Shown here piece by piece: positions 52,611 to 61,156 of a DNA stretch of 64,000 bases; position 1 is the stretch's first letter, and each line of letters starts with the position of its first letter. Below the pieces are notes generated by a model that ran no database searches, was not told the origin of the DNA, and saw only the letters and a list, made by a program, of their open reading frames with translations. This DNA comes from Echinimonas agarilytica (GTDB lineage Bacteria > Pseudomonadota > Gammaproteobacteria > Enterobacterales > Neiellaceae): NCBI RefSeq assembly GCF_023703465.1, contig NZ_JAMQGP010000010.1, forward strand, positions 117,403-181,402, written 5' to 3'. A program made the position numbers and the translations under genes.

Positions 52611-53126
52611 GTTGATTCTCCGAACCCTTGAGGATTCGTATCTATTTTAAAAATAATTTACGACACATAGAGTGCGGGCCTCTTGCTGTGAGCCTCAATC
52701 CCCCCATGTTCGCCCTCACTTGCTCTAAACGCAGCCACGCCTTCGAATGAGACGATTCGTTTTACTTCATAGGAGCAAGCTATAGAAAGGTATGCAGAAC
52801 AGAAGAATGCTTCGTCCGAACAAAGGTCGATTTTAGTTTTGATATGGCACAAACTGAGGTTGGAACTAATTCCGCTGTGGTGATTACTTATGTTGGATAT
52901 TGGCGCCATGAAGCAAGCCCATGATTCACCTATTCCCTTCAAATACATGAACGGTTTTAGCTCTGCTCAGTCGGAGATAAAAAGTTTAGGTACGCGCAGA
53001 ACAGCCGAAAGCGATACTTTTATTGCCGCGATCAACCAAATATTCAGGCAAGCCTCATATCGATCATCGACTCGGTGTTTGATCCCTCTCAAAGTTCACT
53101 TTTTACACGCAGTTACAATCCACCGG
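52611..53126. other. Divergent regulatory region between GH48 and yhcC
   Basis: About 515 bases holding the promoters for both directions. A short dyad CGAAT-GAGACG-ATTCG lies at 52744-52759, about 135 bases upstream of the GH48 start. Several frames on both strands cross this stretch but none shows a ribosome site or familiar protein. yhcC's frame is open upstream of 53127 but the extra residues do not resemble the family. Confidence 0.35.
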
Positions 53127-54113
53127 ATGCAATCGAACCTTTACTACAACACATTTAGCAACTACCTAAAGCAACATTGGGGTCGCAAGATCCGCAAACT
53201 TTCGTTGCACGGCGATTTCACCTGCCCAAACCGTGATGGTTCGATCGGCAAAGGGGGCTGTACCTTTTGCAATGTGAGCTCCTTTGTAGACACAACGGCT
53301 AAGCGGCAAACTATATCGGAGCAAATTGTTACACGGCGCCATGAACTCACGCGAAAAACCGATGGCTACCTGGCTTACTTTCAGGCCTATACCAGTACCT
53401 ATGCAGAAGTTAGCCGGCTCAAAGCACTGTATGACGATGCGCTAAAACAACCCGGGATCATAGGCCTTGCCGTGGGCACTCGGCCTGATTGCGTGCCTGA
53501 CGAGGTACTTAAACTACTGGCTGATTATCAGCACCAGGGGCAAGAAATATGGTTGGAGCTGGGCCTTCAAACGGCGCATGACCAGACTTTGAAGCGCATC
53601 AATCGGGGTCATACATTTGCTGACTACTGCAAAACAATCACAAGGGCGCAACATTACGGTATTAAAGTCTGCACACACTTGATTGTGGGGCTGCCCGGAG
53701 AGCTTCGGGAAGAATCATTGGCCACACTGGCGAACGTTTTAGATTGCGGTGTTGATGGCTTAAAAATTCACCCTTTGCATGTGGTCGACGGCAGTATCAT
53801 GGCCAAAGCATGGCATGCCAATCGTCTCAAAACGCTTTCATTAGATGAATATGTAGACACCGCAACCACCATGATTCAGATGACGCCAAGTGATGTGATC
53901 TTTCATCGCATTTCTGCTCATGCCCGCCCACCAACACTTATCGCACCGCAATGGTGTAGCCAAAAGTGGACTGCGCCGCACGCTATTTTGCAGCGCTTAA
54001 AAGAAACAGGGCACCAGGGCGCGCTGACAGGCCGCCCATATACACTCAACTCCAGCTCTCACACTAACAACTTCTTAGGCAGTGCTAAACTCAATGCAGG
54101 GCGAGCAGTATAA
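53127..54113 (+). CDS. yhcC: Radical SAM protein YhcC
   Basis: 328 residues from the ATG at 53127 (E. coli YhcC is about 309). The start MQSNLYYNTFSNYLKQHWG is typical. The cluster cysteines are Cys33, Cys45 and Cys48 in FTCPNRDGSIGKGGCTFC. The rest shows the family's GLAVGTRPDCVPDEVL, WLELGLQTAHD and GLKIHPLHVVDGS. The in-frame extension upstream of 53127 (79 codons) is rejected as non-homologous. Function unknown; in enterobacteria it lies between arcB and gltB. Confidence 0.9.
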   Translation: MQSNLYYNTFSNYLKQHWGRKIRKLSLHGDFTCPNRDGSIGKGGCTFCNVSSFVDTTAKRQTISEQIVTRRHELTRKTDGYLAYFQAYTSTYAEVSRLKALYDDALKQPGIIGLAVGTRPDCVPDEVLKLLADYQHQGQEIWLELGLQTAHDQTLKRINRGHTFADYCKTITRAQHYGIKVCTHLIVGLPGELREESLATLANVLDCGVDGLKIHPLHVVDGSIMAKAWHANRLKTLSLDEYVDTATTMIQMTPSDVIFHRISAHARPPTLIAPQWCSQKWTAPHAILQRLKETGHQGALTGRPYTLNSSSHTNNFLGSAKLNAGRAV

Positions 54114-54200
54114 CCCTAGCTGTTATCGCCGCAGGCATACTGCTATACTTCGCCGCCCACCAGCTTCGCTGGTCAATCCCTCCATGATAGAGAGCTGTTG

Positions 54201-55574
54201 ATGCTATTTACCGAACTCGGATTATCTAAACCGATTTTAGACGCTGTAACCGAACAAGGTTACGAGTCACCTTCGCCCATCCAAGCACAAGCCATTCCTG
54301 CGGTACTCGAAGGCAAAGACGTGATGGCAGCAGCCCAAACCGGAACAGGGAAAACAGCCGGTTTTACCTTACCGATTCTTCAACGACTCAGTGAAGGTCA
54401 ACGCGCAAAACCCAACCATATTCGCGCATTAGTTCTAACTCCCACCCGTGAACTTGCCGCGCAAGTCGGCGAAAGCGTAGCGCTGTATGGCAAAAATCTT
54501 CGATTGAGCTCTACCGTTGTGTTTGGCGGTGTTGGGATTAATCCGCAAATGATGCGTTTGCGACGCGGTGTTGATGTATTAGTTGCGACCCCTGGCCGCT
54601 TGCTCGATTTATTCAACCAAGGTGCAGTGAAGTTTTCTCAAGTTGAGGTGCTGGTGCTGGATGAAGCCGATCGAATGCTCGATATGGGCTTTATTCATGA
54701 TATCAAAAAAGTGCTGGCCAAATTACCAGCCAAACGTCAAAACTTATTGTTTTCAGCGACCTTCTCAGAAGATATTCGCAACCTTGCCAAAGGTCTGGTC
54801 AACGATCCAGTTGAAATATCGGTCACCCCCCGCAATGCAACAGCAAAAACTGTCGAACAGTGGGTTTATCCCGTTGATAAAAGTAAGAAGTCTGCGGTTT
54901 TATCTCACCTTGTGAAAAAGCACGACTGGCAACAAGTACTGGTATTTACGCGAACCAAACACGGCGCAAACCGCTTAACCAAACACTTAGAAGGCCGTGG
55001 CATCACAGCCGCAGCAATTCACGGCAACAAAAGCCAAGGTGCACGGACCAAAGCGCTAGCCGATTTTAAATCGGGTGCTGTGCGTGCTTTAGTGGCCACC
55101 GACATTGCAGCCCGAGGCTTGGATATCGACCAACTGCCGCAGGTGGTGAACTTTGACTTGCCCAATGTTGCTGAAGATTATGTTCATCGCATTGGTAGAA
55201 CAGGCCGCGCGGGGGCAACGGGTAAAGCTCTGTCGTTGGTAAGTGCTGACGAATACAAGCAATTGTCGGATATTGAACAGCTGACACAAAAGCTGATTGA
55301 TCGCCAAGAATTGGCCGAATTTAAGCCAGTGAACCCTTTGCCAGAATCTCGCCTGCGCCCGCCGGCTAAGCCCAAAAAGCCTAAAAAGCCCAAGCAGCAA
55401 ACAGATCATCGCGACGGCCAACGTTCCGGTGACAATGCTTCTGGGCACAAGAAGCCACAACGTCGCCGCAGTGGTACTCAGGAGAGCGGGGCAAACAAAC
55501 CTAACAATAGGCGTCGCAAACCCAACCCAAACCGCTCACAAAACAACAGCGGCGCTCAGTCCGGTAACCGTTAA
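54201..55574 (+). CDS. rhlE: DEAD-box RNA helicase RhlE
   Basis: 457 residues. All helicase motifs are present: Q-motif ([13 protein letters not shown]), Walker [36 protein letters not shown], then ARGLDI and HRIGRTGR in domain 2. The tail after about residue 380 is basic and low in complexity (runs of Lys, Pro, Arg, Asn, Gln), as in RhlE, which acts in ribosome assembly and RNA turnover. A TTG precedes the ATG directly; AGAGAG serves as ribosome site. A terminator follows. Confidence 0.95.
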   Translation: MLFTELGLSKPILDAVTEQGYESPSPIQAQAIPAVLEGKDVMAAAQTGTGKTAGFTLPILQRLSEGQRAKPNHIRALVLTPTRELAAQVGESVALYGKNLRLSSTVVFGGVGINPQMMRLRRGVDVLVATPGRLLDLFNQGAVKFSQVEVLVLDEADRMLDMGFIHDIKKVLAKLPAKRQNLLFSATFSEDIRNLAKGLVNDPVEISVTPRNATAKTVEQWVYPVDKSKKSAVLSHLVKKHDWQQVLVFTRTKHGANRLTKHLEGRGITAAAIHGNKSQGARTKALADFKSGAVRALVATDIAARGLDIDQLPQVVNFDLPNVAEDYVHRIGRTGRAGATGKALSLVSADEYKQLSDIEQLTQKLIDRQELAEFKPVNPLPESRLRPPAKPKKPKKPKQQTDHRDGQRSGDNASGHKKPQRRRSGTQESGANKPNNRRRKPNPNRSQNNSGAQSGNR

Positions 55575-55587
55575 TTAGGTTAACCTC

Positions 55588-55622
55588 AAAGCCCACACTC
55601 AGCACTGATGTGGGCTTTGTGC
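55588..55622 (+). terminator. Intrinsic terminator after rhlE
   Basis: AAAGCCCACA (55588-55597), 11-base loop, TGTGGGCTTT (55609-55618), then GTGCTTT. Strong 10-base stem. Confidence 0.75.
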
Positions 55623-55839
55623 TTTGTCGCCTTCACTTTGCCATAACCCGCGTCCGCATAAAAATCTCTCTGCATTATGATCTATGGATGTATGATGTAG
55701 TGCACGTACGGCCTTCATCATCCGAACGCGCTCATAGCTAATGTGACCGACATCATGACAGCGAACTGTGCATAGGTTTCCATTCGTAGCCATCGCTGAG
55801 CAAGCGGTATATTCATAACGACCAAACAGGGATTTGAAC

Positions 55840-58035
55840 ATGCGTTATTTCTTCTTTGCTTTGCCACTCTTACTCTGTTTAAGCGCATGCAGTGACAATG
55901 ATTCAACACTCTCAACCCAGCCAAAAGACACCCCTAACATGACCTCGACTTCACCATCTGCTCATAGCAAAACCTTAAAGCCAGAAGCGCCTATGGCGAA
56001 AAAGGTACCGCACGAGATGACCATTCATGGTGACACTCGTATCGACAATTACTATTGGCTGCGCGACGACTCACGAACCGAACCAGAAATATTGGCTCAC
56101 CTGCAAGCCGAAGAAGATTATGCTCAAGCTAAGCTGGCGCATACTAAGCCGCTACAAGAAGCCTTGTTTAAAGAGCTTACAGAGCGACTGAAAAAAGACG
56201 ACAACAGCGTACCCATCAAGCGCAATGGCTACTGGTATCAACGCCGTTTTGAAGATGGCCAAGAATATGCGATCCAAGTTCGCTGGGCCGATGTTGAAGA
56301 AGGCCGCGAACAAGTGCTATTCGATCAAAATAAACTGGCACAAGGGCAAGACTATTTTGCCCTAGGTGATTGGGATGTCAGTACCGACAACTCACTTTTA
56401 GCCTATTCAACCGACACGATGAGCCGACGCATCTACACCATCGAGTTTAAAAGTTTAGATACAGGAGCAATGCTTCCCGACAAACTCGAAGGAACTCAAG
56501 GCAGTGTAGTTTGGGCCAACGACAATAAAACACTGTTTTATATTAGGAAAGATCCCGTAACCCTGCTCGGTTATCAAGTCTTTCGACACACTCTTGGAAC
56601 ACCTCAACGCGACGATGTTTTGGTCTATCAAGAAGACGATAAAAGCTTCTATACCAGTATTTATAAATCGATGGATCATCAATACATCGAGATCTTTCAC
56701 AACAGTACAGCCTCTACGGGCGTGTCAGTATTGCCTGCAGACTCGCCTGAAGGTGAGTTTAAAAGGCTCCACCCTCTGGAAGACAATTTGGAATACAGTG
56801 TTCAATCACTGGGCGACCAATTTTATATTCGCACCAATTGGAACGCTCAGAATTTTAAATTGATGAAAGCCAACACACAAAATATCGGTGACAAATCAAA
56901 ATGGATTGATGCAGTTCCACATCGTCAAGATACCTTTCTGGATGACTTTATTGTGTTTCAGTCTCACTTGGTGCTGCGCGAACGCTTAAATGGCCAGCTT
57001 CAAATCAGAATTATTGACCTCACAGATCAGTCGAGCCAAACCGTCGCTTTTGATGATCCTGTTTATATGGCCGGCTTTTCTGCCAATGAAGAAATAAGTA
57101 GCGATAAGATTCGTCTCTACTACACCAGTATGACAACGCCTTTGTCTATCTATGATGTTGATTTAGTCACTGCAGAAAAAGAGCTGCTCAAGCGTGATGA
57201 AATCCTCGGTGACTTTACGCCAAGCCATTATCAAAGTGAGCGTATTTATGTTGAAGCCAGAGATGGCACATCCGTTCCTGTGAGTTTGGTGTATCGCGCT
57301 GATCGCTTCAAGCAAGACGGAGCAAATCCGCTCTATTTGTATGCTTATGGATCATATGGTTCAACTCGCGACCCTTACTTTTCAGCGTCTGTCTTAAGCC
57401 TACTCGACCGCGGCATCATCTATGCCATTGCTCATGTTCGTGGTGGTCAATTGCTCGGACGCCCTTGGTATGACGACGGCAAATTATTGAATAAGAAGAA
57501 TACGTTCAATGACTTTGTTGATGTGACTAAGAGCCTCGGCGAATTGAAATATGCTGATCCAGGAAAAATATTTGCAGTGGGCGGTAGCGCTGGCGGATTG
57601 CTGATGGGCGCCGTGGTCAATCAAGCGCCGGAGTTATATTTGGGGGTTGCTGCACACGTCCCATTTGTGGATGTGGTGACCACCATGTTAGATGAGTCAA
57701 TCCCTCTGACGACCAACGAATATGATGAATGGGGGAATCCAAATGACAAAGTTTATTACGATTACATGTTGTCTTATTCCCCCTATGATCAGGTCAAGGC
57801 ACAACATTACCCTCACCTGCTCATCACCACCGGACTTCATGACTCTCAAGTACAATATTTTGAGCCTGCAAAATGGGTGGCAAAACTACGCGATATGAAA
57901 ACCAACGATAACCAACTATTATTTCATATCAATATGGAAGCCGGTCACGGCGGCGCTTCTGGACGATTCCAACGCTATCATGACTTAGCACTGGAATATG
58001 CGTTCTACTTTGATTTACTAGGTATTGAGGAATAA
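55840..58035 (+). CDS. Oligopeptidase B-like S9A peptidase lipoprotein
   Basis: 731 residues from the ATG at 55840 (AGGG 9 bases upstream); a TTG two codons earlier is not used. Signal YFFFALPLLLCLSAC with a lipobox. After a 30-residue linker the mature part begins APMAKKVPHEM and IDNYYWLRDDSR, the N-terminal block of oligopeptidase B/prolyl oligopeptidase. A propeller follows and then the hydrolase domain with Ser583 in GGSAGGLL, Asp668 in GLHDSQVQY and His703 in AGHGG. OpdB cleaves after Arg/Lys in short peptides; the AND acidic subsites were not checked. Unusually for E. coli PtrB, it is exported. Confidence 0.9.
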   Translation: MRYFFFALPLLLCLSACSDNDSTLSTQPKDTPNMTSTSPSAHSKTLKPEAPMAKKVPHEMTIHGDTRIDNYYWLRDDSRTEPEILAHLQAEEDYAQAKLAHTKPLQEALFKELTERLKKDDNSVPIKRNGYWYQRRFEDGQEYAIQVRWADVEEGREQVLFDQNKLAQGQDYFALGDWDVSTDNSLLAYSTDTMSRRIYTIEFKSLDTGAMLPDKLEGTQGSVVWANDNKTLFYIRKDPVTLLGYQVFRHTLGTPQRDDVLVYQEDDKSFYTSIYKSMDHQYIEIFHNSTASTGVSVLPADSPEGEFKRLHPLEDNLEYSVQSLGDQFYIRTNWNAQNFKLMKANTQNIGDKSKWIDAVPHRQDTFLDDFIVFQSHLVLRERLNGQLQIRIIDLTDQSSQTVAFDDPVYMAGFSANEEISSDKIRLYYTSMTTPLSIYDVDLVTAEKELLKRDEILGDFTPSHYQSERIYVEARDGTSVPVSLVYRADRFKQDGANPLYLYAYGSYGSTRDPYFSASVLSLLDRGIIYAIAHVRGGQLLGRPWYDDGKLLNKKNTFNDFVDVTKSLGELKYADPGKIFAVGGSAGGLLMGAVVNQAPELYLGVAAHVPFVDVVTTMLDESIPLTTNEYDEWGNPNDKVYYDYMLSYSPYDQVKAQHYPHLLITTGLHDSQVQYFEPAKWVAKLRDMKTNDNQLLFHINMEAGHGGASGRFQRYHDLALEYAFYFDLLGIEE

Positions 58036-58046
58036 CAACGCCAGAC

Positions 58047-58084
58047 ACGTCTTTGCGCGAAGGAATATTATTCCGCAAAGACGT
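58047..58084. terminator. Long palindromic stem between convergent genes
   Basis: ACGTCTTTGCG (58047-58057) pairs perfectly with CGCAAAGACGT (58074-58084). The inner part GGAATATTATTCC can itself form a small stem. Only a weak T-tract (TTGTTCT) on the plus side. It separates the peptidase gene from the P450 reductase gene and is probably a bidirectional terminator. Confidence 0.6.
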
Positions 58085-58123
58085 TGTTCTACAGCCGCAA
58101 CAAACTCGGCTTTTTATGAATGC

Positions 58124-59377
58124 TTAAGCGAGAAAATTGGCGGGTTTAAACTCCACCGTCTTATCGGCAAGCTTGTGTTTATCCAGAACACGGCCTGATG
58201 CAATAAACTTAGTGCCCACAACATAAGCTTTGGCGTGATTAATCGCATCCACTGCAAGCAATCTCTCCCCTTGGAAATACCACGCAGAAAACTTACCTGA
58301 ATCGTCATCTTCTTGCCGAATCAAACATTCAGTATAACCTTGGGGCAACCCCACCATTTGCAGCTTTACATCATATTGATCAGACCAAAACCAAGGCACG
58401 GTGTCGTACACTCTATTTTTGCCACAAATATTGGCTGCAACAACTTTTGCTTGGTCCACCGCATTTTGAACTGACTCTAAGCGAATATGGCGCTCATAGG
58501 TTGGGTTAAAGTGGTAGCAGCAATCGCCTATGGCAAAGATATTCTTGTCGCTCGTAGTTAACTGATCATCCACCTGAATACCATTTTCAAGCGTTAATTT
58601 TGCCACCTCTGCTAGCTGGGTATTCACTCGAATCCCAACACCCACCACGATAATATCTGCTACATACTCAGTTCCATCTTCACAAACCACGGTATTACAA
58701 TGTTCTGATGTACGAATGCGAACCACATTCTTGTCGGTGTCTACAGCAACGCCGTGCTGACTGTGGAGCCCATCAAAAAATTCTGACATTTCAGGCGATG
58801 TAACACGTGCGAGGATACGCGATTCGCGCTCTAACACAGTGACCGAAGCGCCAAGCTTTTTCATTGATGCAGCCGTCTCTAAACCAATGTACCCTCCGCC
58901 GATGATCACTGCACGTTTGTGTTCACTTTGCTGCAATGCACGCCGAATGTTCTCAACATCTTGAGCCGTACGCAGCGGGTACAAGTCACGAGCCGTATCA
59001 AGCCCATTAATAGGCGGAATAAAAGGTCGAGCGCCGGTGGCCAGAATTAACTTGTCGTAAAACAACGCAGTACCATCATCTAATTCGATGGTTTTAACGG
59101 TTGCCGATAAACCGGTCACCGTGTGACCAAGTAACAGGTCGATATTGGCTTTGTTGTAACTCTCTTCTGGCTTTAACGCGAGTTTCAAAATGTCGTCTGA
59201 GCTCGTTAAAAATGCTTTTGACAGAGGTGGCCGGTGATACGGCAATGCGGGGTCTGCATCCACCAAAACAATGCGACCTTCCCACCCTTCTTTTCGCAAA
59301 GCAAAGGCGGCATTTACACCACCGTGACTTGCACCAACAATCACACAAGTTTGGGATTCAACAGCTAACTCTGTCAT
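58124..59377 (-). CDS. Ferredoxin reductase of a P450 system (putidaredoxin reductase-like)
   Basis: 417 residues. FAD motif VIVGASHGGVNAAFAL at the start, LPYHRPPLSKAFL following, NAD motif VIIGGGYIGLETAASMKKLG, and a second FAD box NIFAIGDCC. It is the typical NAD(P)H:ferredoxin/rubredoxin reductase of class I P450 chains. It begins 9 bases after the ferredoxin stop and is last in the P450-ferredoxin-reductase operon. Confidence 0.92.
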   Translation of the reverse strand: MTELAVESQTCVIVGASHGGVNAAFALRKEGWEGRIVLVDADPALPYHRPPLSKAFLTSSDDILKLALKPEESYNKANIDLLLGHTVTGLSATVKTIELDDGTALFYDKLILATGARPFIPPINGLDTARDLYPLRTAQDVENIRRALQQSEHKRAVIIGGGYIGLETAASMKKLGASVTVLERESRILARVTSPEMSEFFDGLHSQHGVAVDTDKNVVRIRTSEHCNTVVCEDGTEYVADIIVVGVGIRVNTQLAEVAKLTLENGIQVDDQLTTSDKNIFAIGDCCYHFNPTYERHIRLESVQNAVDQAKVVAANICGKNRVYDTVPWFWSDQYDVKLQMVGLPQGYTECLIRQEDDDSGKFSAWYFQGERLLAVDAINHAKAYVVGTKFIASGRVLDKHKLADKTVEFKPANFLA

Positions 59378-59386
59378 GTCTATTCC

Positions 59387-59695
59387 TTAACCCGCCACTG
59401 TTAAAACAACACCATCAATGGCTTCGGTAACTTCTATTTGGCAACATAGGCGGCTGAATTCATTAGCGTTGTCATCGAGTTCAAGCATGTCTTGCTCAAT
59501 TTCACTCGCTTCACCAACTTTAGTCACATCTCCAGCTGCCACGTGAACATGACAGGTTGCACAAGAGCAAACGCCACCGCAGTCGCCATCAATGCCTTGA
59601 ATATTGTTGTTCACTGCAAGCTCCATGACTGAGCCTGAATCGGCTTCTACTGTTATGCTTTCTTGGTCGGGTGTTACGAAGGTAACTTTTGCCAT
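59387..59695 (-). CDS. [2Fe-2S] ferredoxin, adrenodoxin/putidaredoxin type
   Basis: 102 residues. Ligands Cys39, Cys45 and Cys48 in GDCGGVCSCATCHVHV and a fourth cysteine in RLCCQI near 85. Shuttles electrons from the reductase to the P450. It starts 23 bases after the P450 stop. Confidence 0.95.
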   Translation of the reverse strand: MAKVTFVTPDQESITVEADSGSVMELAVNNNIQGIDGDCGGVCSCATCHVHVAAGDVTKVGEASEIEQDMLELDDNANEFSRLCCQIEVTEAIDGVVLTVAG

Positions 59696-59718
59696 TTCTC
59701 TATCCTCGGTTGGTCGTG

Positions 59719-60882
59719 TTATTTGTTGTTAGCATGAAAGGTGACGTGAATACTGTCGTAGCCAACCTTGCGTTGAAATTGCTGCCAATCTTCTATTTTT
59801 TCGTGATATTGATGAATATCTATCGAGCCCACTTTTGACGCAAGACTAACAAGCAACGTGCTCAAAATTTGCCGTGCATGTGTGGCTCCCAGACAATTAT
59901 GGTGGCTAAAACCAAATGCAACATGCGGGTTTACTTTGCGGTCCAACATTATCTCATTCGGTTTCTCGAATACGCGCTCATCGCGATTGGCCGACGCCCA
60001 ACACAGGGAGATTCGGCTGTCGGCTTTGACGGCATGCTCACAGACTTGCGTGTCTTCTGTCGCTACTCGTCCCATATGCGTGAGCGGCGAGAAATAACGC
60101 ACCAATTCCTCAACGGCTTTGCCCGTCATATCGGGATTGTCTTGCAAATGGCGAAGGGCTTCTGGATGTTCAGCCAAATAAGCAATGGTGTTGGTCACGG
60201 CGTTGATCACGGTATCTCGGCCACCGGCAAACGTCAGGATCATGACGCCTTTAACCTCTTCTTTGGTTAACTTCTTGCCATTGACTTCAGAAGACAACAA
60301 CATGGAATACAAATCATCCGTTGGAGACGCAATTGCATTGTCAATCTGCTGATCGATGTAGTCATACAAAATATTGGCTTTGTCGGCGTCTAGGTCGCTG
60401 TCTTCACTTCTAAAGACGTGTGTGCCCCAGTCAATCCATACATCTGATTCTTCATAAGGCGTATTCAGTAGCAAGGTCAGTGCGCGTGATTGAAGCGTCA
60501 ATGCGAACTCTTCAACCACCTCAACACTTGGGCGGGCAAGAACATCGTCAACCAAGGCGTCAATCTGTTGTTTAAGTAAGATTTTGTATTCATCCTGCAG
60601 TGGACGTTTGAACCAAGGTTCCACTAAATCCCGATAGCTTTTATGCTCAGGTGGATCCACTTCGAATGGAATTTGTCGGGTATCGCGAATATGAACTTCA
60701 GACGGAACAACAATTCGTCCGGGCGCGGCCCCTGATTGGTAAGTCTTCCAATTGTGAGCACATTTACGAACATCTTTTAAACCCAATACCATTTTAACGG
60801 GGTCTTTTTGATCATCAATTTCACTCACACCCTGTTCAAGTCTGGCTTTTTCAAACGGATCGGATATTGCGCTCTTTTTCAT
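59719..60882 (-). CDS. Cytochrome P450 (class I bacterial)
   Basis: 387 residues. I-helix motif TFAGGRDTVINAVTNT, ExxR-like EELVRYF, and the haem-binding loop AFGFSHHNCLGATHAR with haem ligand Cys330. In the usual FxxGx(H/R)xCxG pattern the fourth residue here is Ser326 instead of Gly. Heads the P450-ferredoxin-reductase operon, so it has its own complete electron chain. Substrate unknown. Marine P450s of this short class (CYP236) remove methyl groups from 6-O-methyl-galactose of agar or porphyran; the presence of a sulfatase and polysaccharidases in the window makes that testable but not shown. Confidence 0.93.
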   Translation of the reverse strand: MKKSAISDPFEKARLEQGVSEIDDQKDPVKMVLGLKDVRKCAHNWKTYQSGAAPGRIVVPSEVHIRDTRQIPFEVDPPEHKSYRDLVEPWFKRPLQDEYKILLKQQIDALVDDVLARPSVEVVEEFALTLQSRALTLLLNTPYEESDVWIDWGTHVFRSEDSDLDADKANILYDYIDQQIDNAIASPTDDLYSMLLSSEVNGKKLTKEEVKGVMILTFAGGRDTVINAVTNTIAYLAEHPEALRHLQDNPDMTGKAVEELVRYFSPLTHMGRVATEDTQVCEHAVKADSRISLCWASANRDERVFEKPNEIMLDRKVNPHVAFGFSHHNCLGATHARQILSTLLVSLASKVGSIDIHQYHEKIEDWQQFQRKVGYDSIHVTFHANNK

Positions 60883-61089
60883 ACTCGCCTCAGCAACATA
60901 TAAGCACGATTTTTCAAGAGATTTAACCGCGCTATTTTTGATTTACATCATATTATTGAAGCATTAATGCGACCGATACGCTCTTTATAGACAAAAGTAT
61001 TAAATATATGCTTATTGGGTTACAAATTTATACATTGGTGATATCGCTCTCAAATCCATTTGATAGCAGCATGCTTTTTCCGTATCGCA

Positions 61090-61117
61090 TAAAAAAGCCC
61101 TGTATAAAACAGGGCTA
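61090..61117 (-). terminator. Terminator of the antiporter gene
   Basis: On the minus strand AGCCCTGT-TTTAT-ACAGGGCT followed by TTTTTT. Lies 40 bases after the antiporter stop. The rest of the 60883-61156 region is AT-rich and shows no gene. Confidence 0.85.
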
Positions 61118-61156
61118 GTTCTTCATTGCAAGGTCACCATTTACAAAGCCGTTGAA

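Noticed and set aside
52658..52948. 96-codon minus-strand frame upstream of GH48
   Set aside because: No ribosome site and no recognisable protein; lies in the divergent promoter region.
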